Shown: positions 45,955 to 54,804, numbered from the stretch's first letter. The stretch: DNA of 64,000 bases from Microbacterium invictum (GCF_014197265.1 NZ_JACIFH010000001.1:1860001-1924000), one strand, 5' to 3'. Notes: a model not told the origin generated them from the letters alone. Program-made: numbers and translations.

Positions 45955-47846
45955 GACGGGCCCGCCGCCGTCAGCGCCTGAGCCTGCGCCCGCATCTCGA
46001 GCGACTGCGGCGCGTCGCCGGGCCCCAGCGCCGGCACCGCGGATCTCAGCAGCTGCAGCGTCTGTACCCGGCGCTGCAGGTACTCGATGCGCTTGTCGCG
46101 GTCCTTCGAGTAGGCGCCCGCCGAGAGCCGCGCGGCATCGGCGGCGGCCGTCAGCGACCGGTAGATCTCGTCGGCGCGGGCGCCGAAGTGGTCGCGCGTG
46201 GCGCGCTGCACGGCCCGCAGCCGGTCGCGCAGCTGCTTGCCCACCTGGAAGGCCACCTCGTCGATGTATCGCCGGACGAGGTTCTTCGCCTCGGACTGCC
46301 GGCGGCTCAGCCGCGCCTGCTTGTCTTCGCGGTACGCGCGGCGGCCGACGAGCACACCGGCCAGCAGCGAGAGCGGGTTGAGCATCGACATGCCCAGCAC
46401 GCTCGTGGCGAGCCCCACCATGAGGACGCCGCCATAGGAGCCGCGCACCCCGATGTAGAGCTTCTCCGCGGCCGAGAGGGTCGCGGCATCCATCCCCGAG
46501 ATCTCCTCGACGGGGTCGAGCACGCCGGTCACGTCGCTCACATCGATGTCGGGGATGTCGTCCTCGCCTTCGAGGAACTGCTCGGCAACGTCCTGCGCCA
46601 GCCACTGCTGCCGCTCGTTGGTCCACACGAAGGTGTCGGTGACCGCCTCGCCCACGCGCTCGTCGAGCCACTGCGCGAACTCGTCCCAGATCGGCCCCGG
46701 GTCGCCCTCTTCGATCGCCGACTCGGCCTGCCGCTGCACGCGGCGCAGGCGGTCGCGCAGGTCATGCTCGGTGTCGGCGATGAGGTCGGCGATGCCGTCG
46801 GTGAGCGTGGTCTGCCACCGCGACGAACGGCTGCGGAAGTCTTCGGCGCGCTGCTTGGCGATGTCGAGCTGGTGGATGAGCTCGGGCGTCTGCTCGGGGT
46901 GCTGCAGCGCGTGCAGTTCGGACTGTGCGGCGATCGCGAGCTGGTCGGCGACCGAGACGATATCCGCCGACGCCGCGCGCCGCTGCAGGTGGTCCGCTCG
47001 GCCTACCACCTGCGTGCGCAGATGCTGCACGAGCGCCGGGAAGCCCGACTCGTCGTTGAGCTCACGGTCGTGCTCGACCGCGGCGGTCAGTCGCAGGTCG
47101 CTGGACACCGGGAAGACCGGGACCGCGCCGATCTCGGTGAGGTGCTGGGTGTCGAGGTCGGTGATCTGCCGCCACTGCGGGTAGACGTCGGTCTTCGAGA
47201 TCACCGCCGACACGTGCGGCGAGATGCGCAGCGCCTGGCTGAGCAGCCGCAGCTCGGGTGCGGTGTACTCCTGCGAGGCGTCCGAGACGAGCAGCATGGC
47301 GTGGGCGCCGACGAGCGCTGACAGGGTCGACAGTGCGCGGAACGAGGCGACGTCGGCCACACCGGGCGAGTCGACCAGGCGCAGGCCGCCCTTGAGGATC
47401 TCGCGAGGCAGCATCACCTCGGCCCCGACGACGGGGGCGCCGTCGTGCATCGCCGGATCGGCGGTGACGTGGGCCGGCAACTCGTCGAGCGGGATGGGGC
47501 GGCGCTCGACCCCGGCATCCACCCCCGACTTCACCAGCAGCGCGGCCGACGGCGTCTCGCCGTACCCGACCACGGTGGCGACTCGCGTGGCGATGTCGTC
47601 GTCGATCGGGCAGGCCGGCGCGCCCACGAGCGCGTTGATCAGCTTGCTCTTGCCCTGCTTGTACTCGCCGACCACCAGCACCCGGATGTACGGATCCTGC
47701 AGCCGCGCGCGCGTGTGCATCAGCCGCTCGCTGAGGTCCTCACGCCCGACGGCATCGCTCATCGCCGTGAGCTGGTCGACCAGGCGCACCAGATCTTCGG
47801 TCGTCGGAGCCGACGTGTCGGCCCCCTCCCCCACGGGCTCGTTCAT
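45951..47846 (-). CDS. Dynamin-like GTPase with membrane hairpin (IniA-like)
   Basis: 631 aa (mycobacterial IniA is 640). G1 GEYKQGKS (60-67), G3 DSPG (LRLVDSPGVAD), G4 SKTD. Predicted coiled-coil/helical bundle regions flank a hydrophobic hairpin (YGGVLMVGLATSVLGMSMLNPLSLLAGVLVG, around residues 485-520) likely to insert in the membrane. ATG 47846 chosen; an in-frame ATG 21 codons upstream exists but lacks a ribosome site. IniA is known to mediate membrane fission; the same activity is expected, not shown. Co-transcribed with the IniC-like gene. Confidence 0.88.
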   Translation of the reverse strand: MNEPVGEGADTSAPTTEDLVRLVDQLTAMSDAVGREDLSERLMHTRARLQDPYIRVLVVGEYKQGKSKLINALVGAPACPIDDDIATRVATVVGYGETPSAALLVKSGVDAGVERRPIPLDELPAHVTADPAMHDGAPVVGAEVMLPREILKGGLRLVDSPGVADVASFRALSTLSALVGAHAMLLVSDASQEYTAPELRLLSQALRISPHVSAVISKTDVYPQWRQITDLDTQHLTEIGAVPVFPVSSDLRLTAAVEHDRELNDESGFPALVQHLRTQVVGRADHLQRRAASADIVSVADQLAIAAQSELHALQHPEQTPELIHQLDIAKQRAEDFRSRSSRWQTTLTDGIADLIADTEHDLRDRLRRVQRQAESAIEEGDPGPIWDEFAQWLDERVGEAVTDTFVWTNERQQWLAQDVAEQFLEGEDDIPDIDVSDVTGVLDPVEEISGMDAATLSAAEKLYIGVRGSYGGVLMVGLATSVLGMSMLNPLSLLAGVLVGRRAYREDKQARLSRRQSEAKNLVRRYIDEVAFQVGKQLRDRLRAVQRATRDHFGARADEIYRSLTAAADAARLSAGAYSKDRDKRIEYLQRRVQTLQLLRSAVPALGPGDAPQSLEMRAQAQALTAAGPS

Positions 47847-47940
47847 GGATGACTCAATCCGCTCACGCGCGACGCGCGAGCCCCCCACTTGGCAACGTAA
47901 CGGGTTCATGGGCCGGGCTCAAGGGCCGGGCGCACCGCAC

Positions 47941-47973
47941 GGCGCCCCGGGTGTCGAGAACACCCGGGGCGCC
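47941..47973 (-). terminator. Terminator after the Asn-Ser-Asp repeat gene
   Basis: GGCGCCCCGGGTGT-CGAGA-ACACCCGGGGCGCC: perfect 14-bp stem 21 bases beyond the stop at 47995 on the minus strand, separating that gene from the dynamins. Confidence 0.8.
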
Positions 47974-47994
47974 GGTGCTGCGTGGTGCCGTGAT

Positions 47995-49335
47995 CTACAT
48001 CCCCAGGTCGAGATCAGCGTCCACGTCGACATCGACCGCAGTCGAGCCGTCATCCACGATGTCGTTGCCCATGCCGACGTTCGACGACCAGATGTCGGTC
48101 GAGTTGTCGGTCCAGGCCTGATCGTTGTTCAGCGTGGGAGAGAACTCCTCGTTGAAGGAGTTGTTGAACGAGTCCGAGATCGTCGTGTTGATGCTCTCGT
48201 CCAGGCTGTTGTCGACCGACGTGTTGGCGGTCCACTCCGACGTGAACGAATCGGTGATGTTCGAGTGCAGCGAGTTGTCCGTCGTCGACTCGTCCACCGC
48301 CGAGTTGTGCGACGCGATCGTGGTGTTGATCGTCGTGGTGTTGCCGATGAAAGCGTCACCCCCGGTGAGGTAGTTCACCGAGTTGTCGATCGAGTTGTCG
48401 AACACGACGTCGTTGCCGGCCGCGTTCGAGTTCGCACCCGTCGAGGCCACCACCGACGACGCCGAACCGATCGCGACATCTCCGCCGGCGTTGATGTTGG
48501 CGTTGATCGACTGGTCGAGCACCGTGTAGTTGCTGTTCACCGTGCCGGCCGCCGCCGCTGCTCCCGCAGCCCCGCCACCGCCGATCAGGTTGCCGTACTC
48601 ACGCACGCCCGCGTTGACGGAGTTGTCGTTGGCCGAGTCCTTGATCGAGTTGTCCTGGTTGTAGTCCAGGTCCTGGTTGTACGAGCCGACGTTGCCCGAG
48701 TCGTGGTTCGAGTTGTCGGAGTTGTTCGCCCAGCCGTTGACCGAGTGGTTGGAGTTGTCCGAGTTGTCGGAGTTGTCGGAGTTGTCCGAGTTGTCGGAGT
48801 TGTCACTGTTGTCCGAGTTGTCGGAGTTGTCCGAGTTGTCGCTGTGGTCGTCCGTCGAGTTGTCGGAGTTGTCCGAGTTGTCGGAGTTGTCGGAGTTGTT
48901 GCCCCAGCCGACGCCGATCACGTCGTCGTCGCTCGAGTTGTCCGAGTTGTCGGAGTTGTCGGAGTTGTCCGAGTTGTCGCTGTTGTCGGAGTTGTCCGAG
49001 TGGTCGTCGGTCGAGTTGTCGGAGTTGTCCGAGTTGTCCGAGTTGTCGGAGTTGTCGCTGTTGTCGGAGTTGTCCGTCGATGAGTTGTCCGAGTTGTTGC
49101 CCCAGCCGACGCCGATCACATCGTCGTCGCTCGAGTTGTCGGAGTTGTCGCTGTTGTCCGAGTTGTCCGAGTTGTCGCTGTTGTCGGAATTGTCCGAGTT
49201 GTTGCTGTTGTCGACCGAGTTGTCGGAGTTGTCCGAGTTGTCCGTCGAGTTGTCGTTCCCCAGATCCACATCTGCATCGACGTCAACGCCCACGTTGGTC
49301 TCGTCGACGTCGCTGAGGAAGTTGCCGTCAGCCAT
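47995..49335 (-). CDS. Asn-Ser-Asp tripeptide-repeat protein, IniB-like C-terminal half
   Basis: 446 aa, GAGAGGAC ribosome site. Residues ~28-215 are almost entirely (Asn-Ser-Asp)n, broken twice by a SSDDDVIGVGWGNNSD block (DNA copies 198 bases apart) and by STDDHSDN units. The second half is Asn/Asp/Ser-rich but complex: TVLDQSINANINAGGDVAIG, AAGNDVVFDNSIDNS, closely resembling the iniB-like protein at 43098. No signal peptide or helix. Serine codons alternate TCC, TCG and AGC. Very acidic and predicted disordered; function unknown. It has its own terminator. Confidence 0.85.
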   Translation of the reverse strand: MADGNFLSDVDETNVGVDVDADVDLGNDNSTDNSDNSDNSVDNSNNSDNSDNSDNSDNSDNSDNSDNSSDDDVIGVGWGNNSDNSSTDNSDNSDNSDNSDNSDNSDNSTDDHSDNSDNSDNSDNSDNSDNSDNSSDDDVIGVGWGNNSDNSDNSDNSDNSTDDHSDNSDNSDNSDNSDNSDNSDNSDNSDNSDNSNHSVNGWANNSDNSNHDSGNVGSYNQDLDYNQDNSIKDSANDNSVNAGVREYGNLIGGGGAAGAAAAAGTVNSNYTVLDQSINANINAGGDVAIGSASSVVASTGANSNAAGNDVVFDNSIDNSVNYLTGGDAFIGNTTTINTTIASHNSAVDESTTDNSLHSNITDSFTSEWTANTSVDNSLDESINTTISDSFNNSFNEEFSPTLNNDQAWTDNSTDIWSSNVGMGNDIVDDGSTAVDVDVDADLDLGM

Positions 49336-49501
49336 AATCTTGTCCTCTCATAGAGCACCCCCAGGGCGCCGGTTGAGTAGAGTCTGCGCCGATGGCCGCA
49401 CCCCGGCATCCGGGACCATCCCCCCATGTCCCCCTCCAGACTCGGGGTCCGTTAGGGAGTCCGCACCCGGGGTATGGGGGATCCCTGTGTCTGCCGGGCA
49501 T

Positions 49502-49913
49502 GACCACCATCACCAGCCGAGACTTCAATCGCGACGTCAGCGCCGCCAAGCGGGCGATCGCTCGATTCGTGGATCGCCGAGCAGCGCATCACCGACCTGG
49601 CCATCAGCGCGCCCACTCTTCTCGAGCTGGAGGTCGGAGTTCGCCGCACGGAAAGCCAAGATGCCGCCGGTGGTGCGAACCTGCGCCGCTGGCTCGACGG
49701 CACCGTGCGGACCATGTTCGCGGGGCGGATGCTCCCCATTGACGAAGCTGTCGCACTCGCGGCGGCCCCGATGCACGTACCCGACCCGCTCCCGGCCATG
49801 GCGGACTCATCGCCGCCACCGCGCTCGTCCACGGGCTCACCCCGGTCACCCGCAATCGTCGCGACATGGAACGCACGGGCGTCAACATCCTCAGTCCCTG
49901 GGATGACGACTGA
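49502..49913 (+). pseudogene. Remnant of a Phd-type antitoxin / PIN-domain toxin module
   Basis: The start encodes a Phd-like antitoxin N-terminus (MTTITSRDFNRDVSAAKRA). After about 22 codons the sequence jumps, in another frame, to a PIN/VapC body: RITDLAISAPTLLELEVGV, then LRRWLDGTVRTMF and LPIDEAVALAAAPMH. Near 49805 a second shift of frame occurs, after which IAATALVHGLTPVTRNRRDMERTGV (PIN C-terminus) continues to a TGA at 49911-49913. An internal deletion plus a frameshift thus fused and inactivated the pair. Confidence 0.8.
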
Positions 49914-49932
49914 CCACAGTGTTGCCGCGGGC

Positions 49933-49990
49933 CTCATCCGGCCGAGAATGCCGCTACGCGCTGCGATAGCCGCACTTCGCGACGGATGAG
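49933..49990. repeat. Palindromic repeat family C, copy 1
   Basis: CTCATCCGGCCGAGAATGCCGCTACGCGC..GCACTTCGCGACGGATGAG: imperfect inverted repeat of ~58 bases, tandem with copy 2, between the toxin remnant and the methyltransferase. Confidence 0.75.
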
Positions 49991-50006
49991 CCCTGGGGCT
50001 GCAGCG

Positions 50007-50063
50007 CTCATCCGGCCGAAAATGCCGCTACGCGCGCCGGTGAGAGCACTTCGCGACGGATGA
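50007..50063. repeat. Palindromic repeat family C, copy 2
   Basis: Same element as copy 1, offset by 74 bases, differing mainly in the loop. Ends 33 bases before the methyltransferase start. Confidence 0.75.
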
Positions 50064-50095
50064 AGTGCCGCCCGCGCGCCGCATAGGCTGGCCGG

Positions 50096-51295
50096 ATGGA
50101 TCTGGCCGAACTTCACGCCCTGCTGACCCCCGAGGGCCTGCGGCTGGTCGACGACCTCGGCGAGATCGGGTCCACTGACGATGTGGCTGCCGCGGTGTCG
50201 CGGCTGCGGCGCGACGGCCACTCCCCTGACCTCGTCTCGGCCGTCGTCGATCAGGCACGGCTGCGCACGAGGGCCCGCGCGAAATTCGACACGTTCGCCG
50301 GTCGCATGCTGTTCACCCGCGCCGGCCTCGAGCAGGCGACCAGACTGGGCGTCGCCGCCCGGCACGCGGCCCGATTCCGGGCGGCCGGCATCGAGCGGGT
50401 CGCCGATCTCGGGTGCGGTATCGGCGGTGACGCGCTCGGTATGGCGGGCCTCGGCCTGAACGTTCTCGCGGTCGACGCCGACGAAGTGACCGCGGCCCTC
50501 GCCGCGTACAATCTCGCGCCGTTCGGTGACGCGGTCGCGGTGCAGCACGGCCGCGCCGAAGACACCGATCTGAGCGGCGTCGACGCCGTCTGGCTCGACC
50601 CCGCCCGCCGCACCGCCGGCCATACCGAGACCACCCGCGTCGGCGCGGGCGACTGGTCGCCGTCGCTGGAGTGGGTGTTCGATCTCGCCGAGCGGATGCC
50701 GGCGGGCATCAAGCTCGGCCCCGCATTCGACCGCGCGCGCATTCCCCACGGGGTCGAAGCGCAGTGGATCAGCGTGGATGGCTCGACGATCGAGCTCGTG
50801 GTGTGGTCGGGCATCCTGGCGCGGCCCGGCGTTGCCCGGTCGGCGCTCGTGATTCGAGGGGACTCGGCCGCCGAGCTGACCGCACCGGCCGACAGCGCCG
50901 ATGAGCCGGTGCGCACGCTCGGAGAGTTCATCCACGAGCCCGAGGGCGCCGTCATCCGTGCCCGGCTCATCGGCGAGGTGGCCCGGGAGTTGGAGGCCGG
51001 AATGGTCGCGCCCGGCATCGCTTACCTGACCGGGGATGCCGCGGTCACGAGTCCGTTCGTGCAGACCTTCCGGGTGCGCGAGCAGCTGCCGTTCGACGTG
51101 AAGCGGCTCGGCGCAGCGCTGCGCGAGCGCGGCATCGGGACCCTCGAGATCAAGAAGCGCGGCGTCGACATCGACCCGGCGGTGCTGCGGACCAAGCTCA
51201 AGCTGCGCGGTGACGCGTCGGCCACCCTGATCCTGACGAAGATGGACGGCAAGCGGGTCGCGATCCTCGCCGACCGCGTGTCAGCGACGACGTAA
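50096..51295 (+). CDS. Class I SAM-dependent methyltransferase with THUMP-like domain
   Basis: 399 aa. A helical N-terminal part (~1-95) is followed by the Rossmann methyltransferase: motif I VADLGCGIGGDALGMAGLG (~103-121), VLAVDADEVTAALAAYNL, and a catalytic-like VWLDPARR. The C-terminal ~90 residues (LPFDVKRLGAALRERGIGTLEIKKRGVDIDP) match the THUMP-like domain, a probable RNA-binding module. Likely rRNA or tRNA methylation; the target is unknown. The stop codon overlaps the left arm of a palindromic element. Confidence 0.87.
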   Translation: MDLAELHALLTPEGLRLVDDLGEIGSTDDVAAAVSRLRRDGHSPDLVSAVVDQARLRTRARAKFDTFAGRMLFTRAGLEQATRLGVAARHAARFRAAGIERVADLGCGIGGDALGMAGLGLNVLAVDADEVTAALAAYNLAPFGDAVAVQHGRAEDTDLSGVDAVWLDPARRTAGHTETTRVGAGDWSPSLEWVFDLAERMPAGIKLGPAFDRARIPHGVEAQWISVDGSTIELVVWSGILARPGVARSALVIRGDSAAELTAPADSADEPVRTLGEFIHEPEGAVIRARLIGEVARELEAGMVAPGIAYLTGDAAVTSPFVQTFRVREQLPFDVKRLGAALRERGIGTLEIKKRGVDIDPAVLRTKLKLRGDASATLILTKMDGKRVAILADRVSATT

Positions 51296-51367
51296 CTCCT
51301 TCGATCTGGAAGCAGGCCGGCACGAATCGGACCTTCCGACGGCTCCGGCAGCCGAATCGAAGGAGTT
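51294..51367. repeat. Inverted repeat family B, copy 1
   Basis: AACTCCTTCGAT (51294-51305) and ATCGAAGGAGTT (51356-51367), perfect 12-bp arms. The left arm includes part of the methyltransferase TAA stop. Could serve as a terminator for both convergent genes. Confidence 0.75.
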
Positions 51368-51384
51368 GGGCCGAGTGCGGTCGG

Positions 51385-52341
51385 TCAGGCGAAGACCGGC
51401 ACCTGGGTCGATGCCCACCAGAGCCACCCGGCGCTGTAGATGAGTGAGAGAACTCCGAGGCAGAGCGCCCAGACGGCCATGGCGGTGCTCTCCCACGGGC
51501 GGCGCAGGGCGATGATCGCGAACACGACACCGGCGAGACCGATCACGAAGCCCCACCCCACAAGGAGCGAGACGATCAGCCCGATGATCGAAAGCGTCAG
51601 CGCCCACGGCGCGCTCTCCGGCAGCGGTGCGGGCGGAGGCGGCGCCCACTGCACCTCGGGCTGCACGGGCTCGAGCGTCGGCACCGGCGCGGTCAGCGCA
51701 CGCGAGAATCCACCGCGGTGCTCCCCCGGCATGGCCGAAGAATCGACGGTCGCGTCGACATCTTCGGACGGCGGCTCGACCACCGGGCTCACCGGCCTCG
51801 CGACCGCGGACGGGGCGACGGCCGTGGGCGGGCCGGGCACCACGGGCGGGCCGGCAACCGGGGCGGCGACAACGGGCGGGGCGGCCGACACGGGCGGGCC
51901 GGCAACCGCGGGCGGATCGGCGACAACGGGCGAATCGGCCGACGCGGGCGGGTCCACGACGGCGAGCAGGTCGGGCCCCGCGGGCGGATCGGCGACCACG
52001 GGCGGGGTGACCATCGGGCTCACCGGCCCCGCCACCACGGGCGGCTCGACCCCCGGGCTCACCGGCCTCGCGACCGTGGGCGGGGCGGCGACAACCGGCG
52101 GGGCCGCAACCGCGGGCGGGTCGGCTACCGCGGGCGAGTCCGCGACGGCAAGTGGGTCGGGCGCTACGGATGGATCTTCAGTGTCGCTCTGCGCGGACGG
52201 TTCGGCGGGCACCCGCACCTCGGCAGGCACCGGCATCTCGGAGGGCCGCGTCAGCTTCGAGGGCTGCTCGGCGGCATCCGGCCCCACATCTGGCGTCCCG
52301 GGTTGCGTGCCCGGCTCGCGTCCGGCATCCATCTCGGTCAT
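51385..52341 (-). CDS. DUF4190-type membrane protein with long Pro/Val/Ala repeat N-terminus
   Basis: 318 aa. Residues ~50-200 are low-complexity [14 protein letters not shown] repeats. The C-terminal ~85 residues hold two to three helices with the DUF4190 pattern ([57 protein letters not shown]). Start ATG overlaps the tsaD stop as ATGA. Function unknown; the repeats predict a flexible cytoplasmic extension. Confidence 0.75.
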   Translation of the reverse strand: MTEMDAGREPGTQPGTPDVGPDAAEQPSKLTRPSEMPVPAEVRVPAEPSAQSDTEDPSVAPDPLAVADSPAVADPPAVAAPPVVAAPPTVARPVSPGVEPPVVAGPVSPMVTPPVVADPPAGPDLLAVVDPPASADSPVVADPPAVAGPPVSAAPPVVAAPVAGPPVVPGPPTAVAPSAVARPVSPVVEPPSEDVDATVDSSAMPGEHRGGFSRALTAPVPTLEPVQPEVQWAPPPPAPLPESAPWALTLSIIGLIVSLLVGWGFVIGLAGVVFAIIALRRPWESTAMAVWALCLGVLSLIYSAGWLWWASTQVPVFA

Positions 52342-53390
52342 GCGGCGGCCACCTGGATCTCGGTGACCGGCAGGGTCGAGTCCGCGCCGAACGCGAGGGT
52401 CGAGGGCTTGCGGCCCGACATGATCAGCTGCGACGCGAGGCCGGCGATCATCGCGCCGTTGTCGGTGCACAGCGACAGGGGCGGGATCCGCACGGCAACG
52501 CCCGCCGCCTCGGCGCGCTCGATCGCCACCTCGCGCAGCCGCCGGTTCGCGATGACGCCGCCGCCGAGCAGCAGCCGCGGCACATCGTTGCGGGCGCAGG
52601 CGTCGAGGGCTTTGGTGACCAGCACATCGACGACCGCTTCGCGGAAGGATGCCGCGACGTCGGGCACCGACACCGTCTCACCCGCGGCCGTCGCCTGCTC
52701 GACCCAGCGTGCGACGGCGGTCTTGAGCCCCGAGAACGAGAAGTCGTAGCGGTGATCTGCCATGTCGGAGGCGCGGGACAGCCCGCGCGGGAAGCGGATG
52801 GCGTTCGGGTCGCCGGTCGCGGCGGCCCTGTCAATCTCGGGGCCGCCGGGGTAAGGCAGCCCGAGGATGCGGGCGATCTTGTCGAAGGCTTCGCCGGCGG
52901 CGTCGTCCATGGTTTCGCCGAGCAGCTCGACGTCGTCGACGAGATCGCGCACCAGCAGCAGCGAGGTGTGCCCGCCGCTGACGAGGAGTGCGACGGTCGG
53001 GTATTCGACCTCTTCGCCGGTCAGCAGGTCGGCGGCGATGTGGCCGACCAGGTGGTTCACGGCATACAGGGGCTTGCCGAGCGAGACGGCGAGCGCCTTC
53101 GCGGCGCCGATGCCGACCATGAGCGCGCCGGCCAGGCCCGGCCCGGAGGTGACGGCAACGGCATCCACGTCACGCAGCATGATGCCCGCCTCCGCGACGG
53201 CGGACTCGATCGCGGGCTGCAGTGCTTCGAGGTGGGCGCGGGCGGCCACTTCGGGCACGACCCCGCCGTAGCGCGCGTGTTCGTCCATGCTCGACGCGAT
53301 CGTGTTGCTCAGCAGCGTGCGCCCGCGGACGATGCCGATGCCCGTCTCGTCGCAGCTCGTCTCGATGCCGAGCACCAGTGGCTCACCCAT
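52338..53390 (-). CDS. tsaD: tRNA N6-threonylcarbamoyladenosine synthase catalytic subunit TsaD
   Basis: Transfers the threonylcarbamoyl group to A37 of ANN-decoding tRNAs. 350 aa from the ATG at 53390, which shares one base with the rimI stop (TGATG) and has AAAGG upstream. Kae1/TsaD motifs: [11 protein letters not shown] (8-18), metal ligands His113 and His117 (NHLVGHIAA), [23 protein letters not shown] and [12 protein letters not shown]. Clustered with rimI, tsaB and tsaE, its usual partners. Confidence 0.97.
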   Translation of the reverse strand: MGEPLVLGIETSCDETGIGIVRGRTLLSNTIASSMDEHARYGGVVPEVAARAHLEALQPAIESAVAEAGIMLRDVDAVAVTSGPGLAGALMVGIGAAKALAVSLGKPLYAVNHLVGHIAADLLTGEEVEYPTVALLVSGGHTSLLLVRDLVDDVELLGETMDDAAGEAFDKIARILGLPYPGGPEIDRAAATGDPNAIRFPRGLSRASDMADHRYDFSFSGLKTAVARWVEQATAAGETVSVPDVAASFREAVVDVLVTKALDACARNDVPRLLLGGGVIANRRLREVAIERAEAAGVAVRIPPLSLCTDNGAMIAGLASQLIMSGRKPSTLAFGADSTLPVTEIQVAAA

Positions 53391-54043
53391 CAGCACCACC
53401 CTTTCTGCGTCGACGCGGCGCTTGGCGCGGGCGCGGCGCTCGGCGCGGGCGCGGCGGTCGGCGCGGACGCGGCGTCCGCGCCCGGCTCACCAAGTTCGCA
53501 GACTCGCGCCAAGTTCGTACCATTTCCCGGATTCGGTGCGAAGTTCGCGCGATTCTGCGAACCTCGCGCGTCCGAAGACCCCCGCGCCGCAGCCCACCCG
53601 ACCAGGTCGAGCTTCATGACGACGGCGTCGACGCCGTCCGGCTGGTAGTAGTGCGGCCGGCGGGCGATCTCGACGAAGCCCTCCGACACGTACAGCGCCG
53701 TGGCGACGGGGTTGTCGGCGCGAACCTCGAGGAACACCTCGCGCGCCCCGCGCTCGCGCGCCGAGGTCAGCAGCTCGTGCAGCAGCGCGCGGCCGCGGCC
53801 CTTGCCCCGGGCGTCGGCGGCGATCGCGATGGTCTGGATGTCGGCATCCGCCCCGCCCTCCACCGCACGCACTCCGCCGTACCCGCGCAGCTGCCCGGCT
53901 TCGATGTCGACGACGTAGCGGCCGTGGGGCGAGTCGAGTTCGGCGGCCATCATGGCGTCGCTCCAGGCATCCGAGGGAAAGCTCGCGCGCTCGAGCGCCA
54001 TGATCTGGTCGAGGTCGGATGCCGTGGCGGTACGCAGTGTCAT
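53390..54043 (-). CDS. rimI: Ribosomal-protein-alanine N-acetyltransferase RimI with repeat-derived tail
   Basis: 217 aa. The GNAT domain (residues 1-150) is complete: [20 protein letters not shown] acetyl-CoA motif, [20 protein letters not shown] and C-terminal [17 protein letters not shown]. Normal RimI ends near here. Residues ~161-188 ([14 protein letters not shown]..) are read from palindromic repeat A copy 4, and ~190-215 ([12 protein letters not shown]) from an 18-bp tandem repeat. The tail keeps frame and the TGATG coupling to tsaD. ATGA overlap with tsaB. Confidence 0.92.
   Translation of the reverse strand: MTLRTATASDLDQIMALERASFPSDAWSDAMMAAELDSPHGRYVVDIEAGQLRGYGGVRAVEGGADADIQTIAIAADARGKGRGRALLHELLTSARERGAREVFLEVRADNPVATALYVSEGFVEIARRPHYYQPDGVDAVVMKLDLVGWAAARGSSDARGSQNRANFAPNPGNGTNLARVCELGEPGADAASAPTAAPAPSAAPAPSAASTQKGWC
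53415..53486. repeat. 18-bp tandem repeat in the 3' end of rimI
   Basis: GCGGCGCTTGGCGCGGGC-type units at 53415, 53433, 53451 and (partial) 53469; encodes the Ala/Pro tail of RimI. Confidence 0.8.
53489..53566. repeat. Palindromic repeat family A, copy 4, inside rimI
   Basis: CCAAGTTCGCAGACTCGCGCCAAGTTCG pairs imperfectly with CGAAGTTCGCGCGATTCTGCGAACCTCG. Same element as at 18579, 27481 and 28755, here within coding sequence. Confidence 0.85.
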
Positions 54044-54708
54044 GTGCCCACCCGCTTGGGCGCGGCGGGAAGGGTGACGTCGGGGGCACGCAGGTAGAGG
54101 GGTTCGGCCGGTCCGTCGGCGCGGCCGGCGGCCAGCGCGCGGGCGCCGGCGAGCGCGATCATCGCGGCAGAGATCGCCGAGACCTCGCGGCGCTCGGCAC
54201 CGAGCTCGGCCAGGCGCTCCTCGAGGTCGGTGCGCAGGATGTGAGCGGGCTCCGTGCGCCGGACCGGAAGCCCGTCGTCGTCGAGGCCGTCGTAGACCGT
54301 GTAGGCGAACTCGCGGCGGCGGGCGTCGGTGACGACCGCGAACGGCGGCAGGTCGGCGAACGGGTCGGCGAGCAGGATCGCGAGGGCGGCGGCGTCGTGG
54401 CTGACCACCGGAACGACCGGGATGCCGCGGCCGAGCGCGAACGCCCGCGCGGCGGCGATGCCGACGCGCAGTCCGGTGAAGGGGCCCGGCCCCATGCCGG
54501 CGGCGACGGCGGTGATCTCGACGGCACCGGGCGCGGAGGTGGCGCCGACCGGGCCGAGCGCGGCGCCGGCGAGCGCCGACTGCACCAGGGTGCCGATGAC
54601 TTCGGCGTGGCCGAGCGGATTGTCGCTGACCTGCTCGGCGAGCACGGCACCATCGGGGTCGGTGACGGCGACGGCCGTGCCGAGGGACGTGTCGATGCCG
54701 AGGATCAC
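54040..54708 (-). CDS. tsaB: tRNA threonylcarbamoyladenosine biosynthesis protein TsaB
   Basis: 222 aa ASKHA-fold partner that stabilises TsaD. GTG start at 54708 gives the family N-terminus (ILGIDTSLGTAVAV) with GGAGG just upstream; the far longer frame continuing upstream is not family sequence. Seen: LGHAEVIGTLVQ, GMGPGPFTGLRVGIAAARAFALG and SHDAAALA. Overlaps rimI as ATGA. Confidence 0.95.
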   Translation of the reverse strand: MILGIDTSLGTAVAVTDPDGAVLAEQVSDNPLGHAEVIGTLVQSALAGAALGPVGATSAPGAVEITAVAAGMGPGPFTGLRVGIAAARAFALGRGIPVVPVVSHDAAALAILLADPFADLPPFAVVTDARRREFAYTVYDGLDDDGLPVRRTEPAHILRTDLEERLAELGAERREVSAISAAMIALAGARALAAGRADGPAEPLYLRAPDVTLPAAPKRVGT

Positions 54709-54804
54709 CCCTCCAGGGTAGTCGGGCGGCGGCACTGCGACGCCGGGCCGCGCGGGTGCTGCGACGCCGGGCCCACCGTGCTGCGACGCCGGGCCTCGCG
54801 GGCG

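Noticed and set aside
45955..46671. An upstream extension of the IniC-like frame to 775 codons
   Set aside because: The extra part is read in another frame of the IniA-like gene and is Arg/Ala-rich; GTG at 45954 with GTGA overlap is the natural start.
43888..49335. Whether the ini-like group is part of a prophage or mobile island
   Set aside because: No integrase, att repeats, tRNA or change in base composition was seen at either border, apart from the toxin remnant and palindromes.
47224..49906. Plus-strand frames rich in VVGVVRVV and ELSELSELS that look like membrane or coiled-coil proteins
   Set aside because: They are the antisense of the Asn-Ser-Asp repeat gene; the periodicity is inherited from the 9-base DNA repeat. 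The minus frame has a ribosome site, a terminator and a paralogue.
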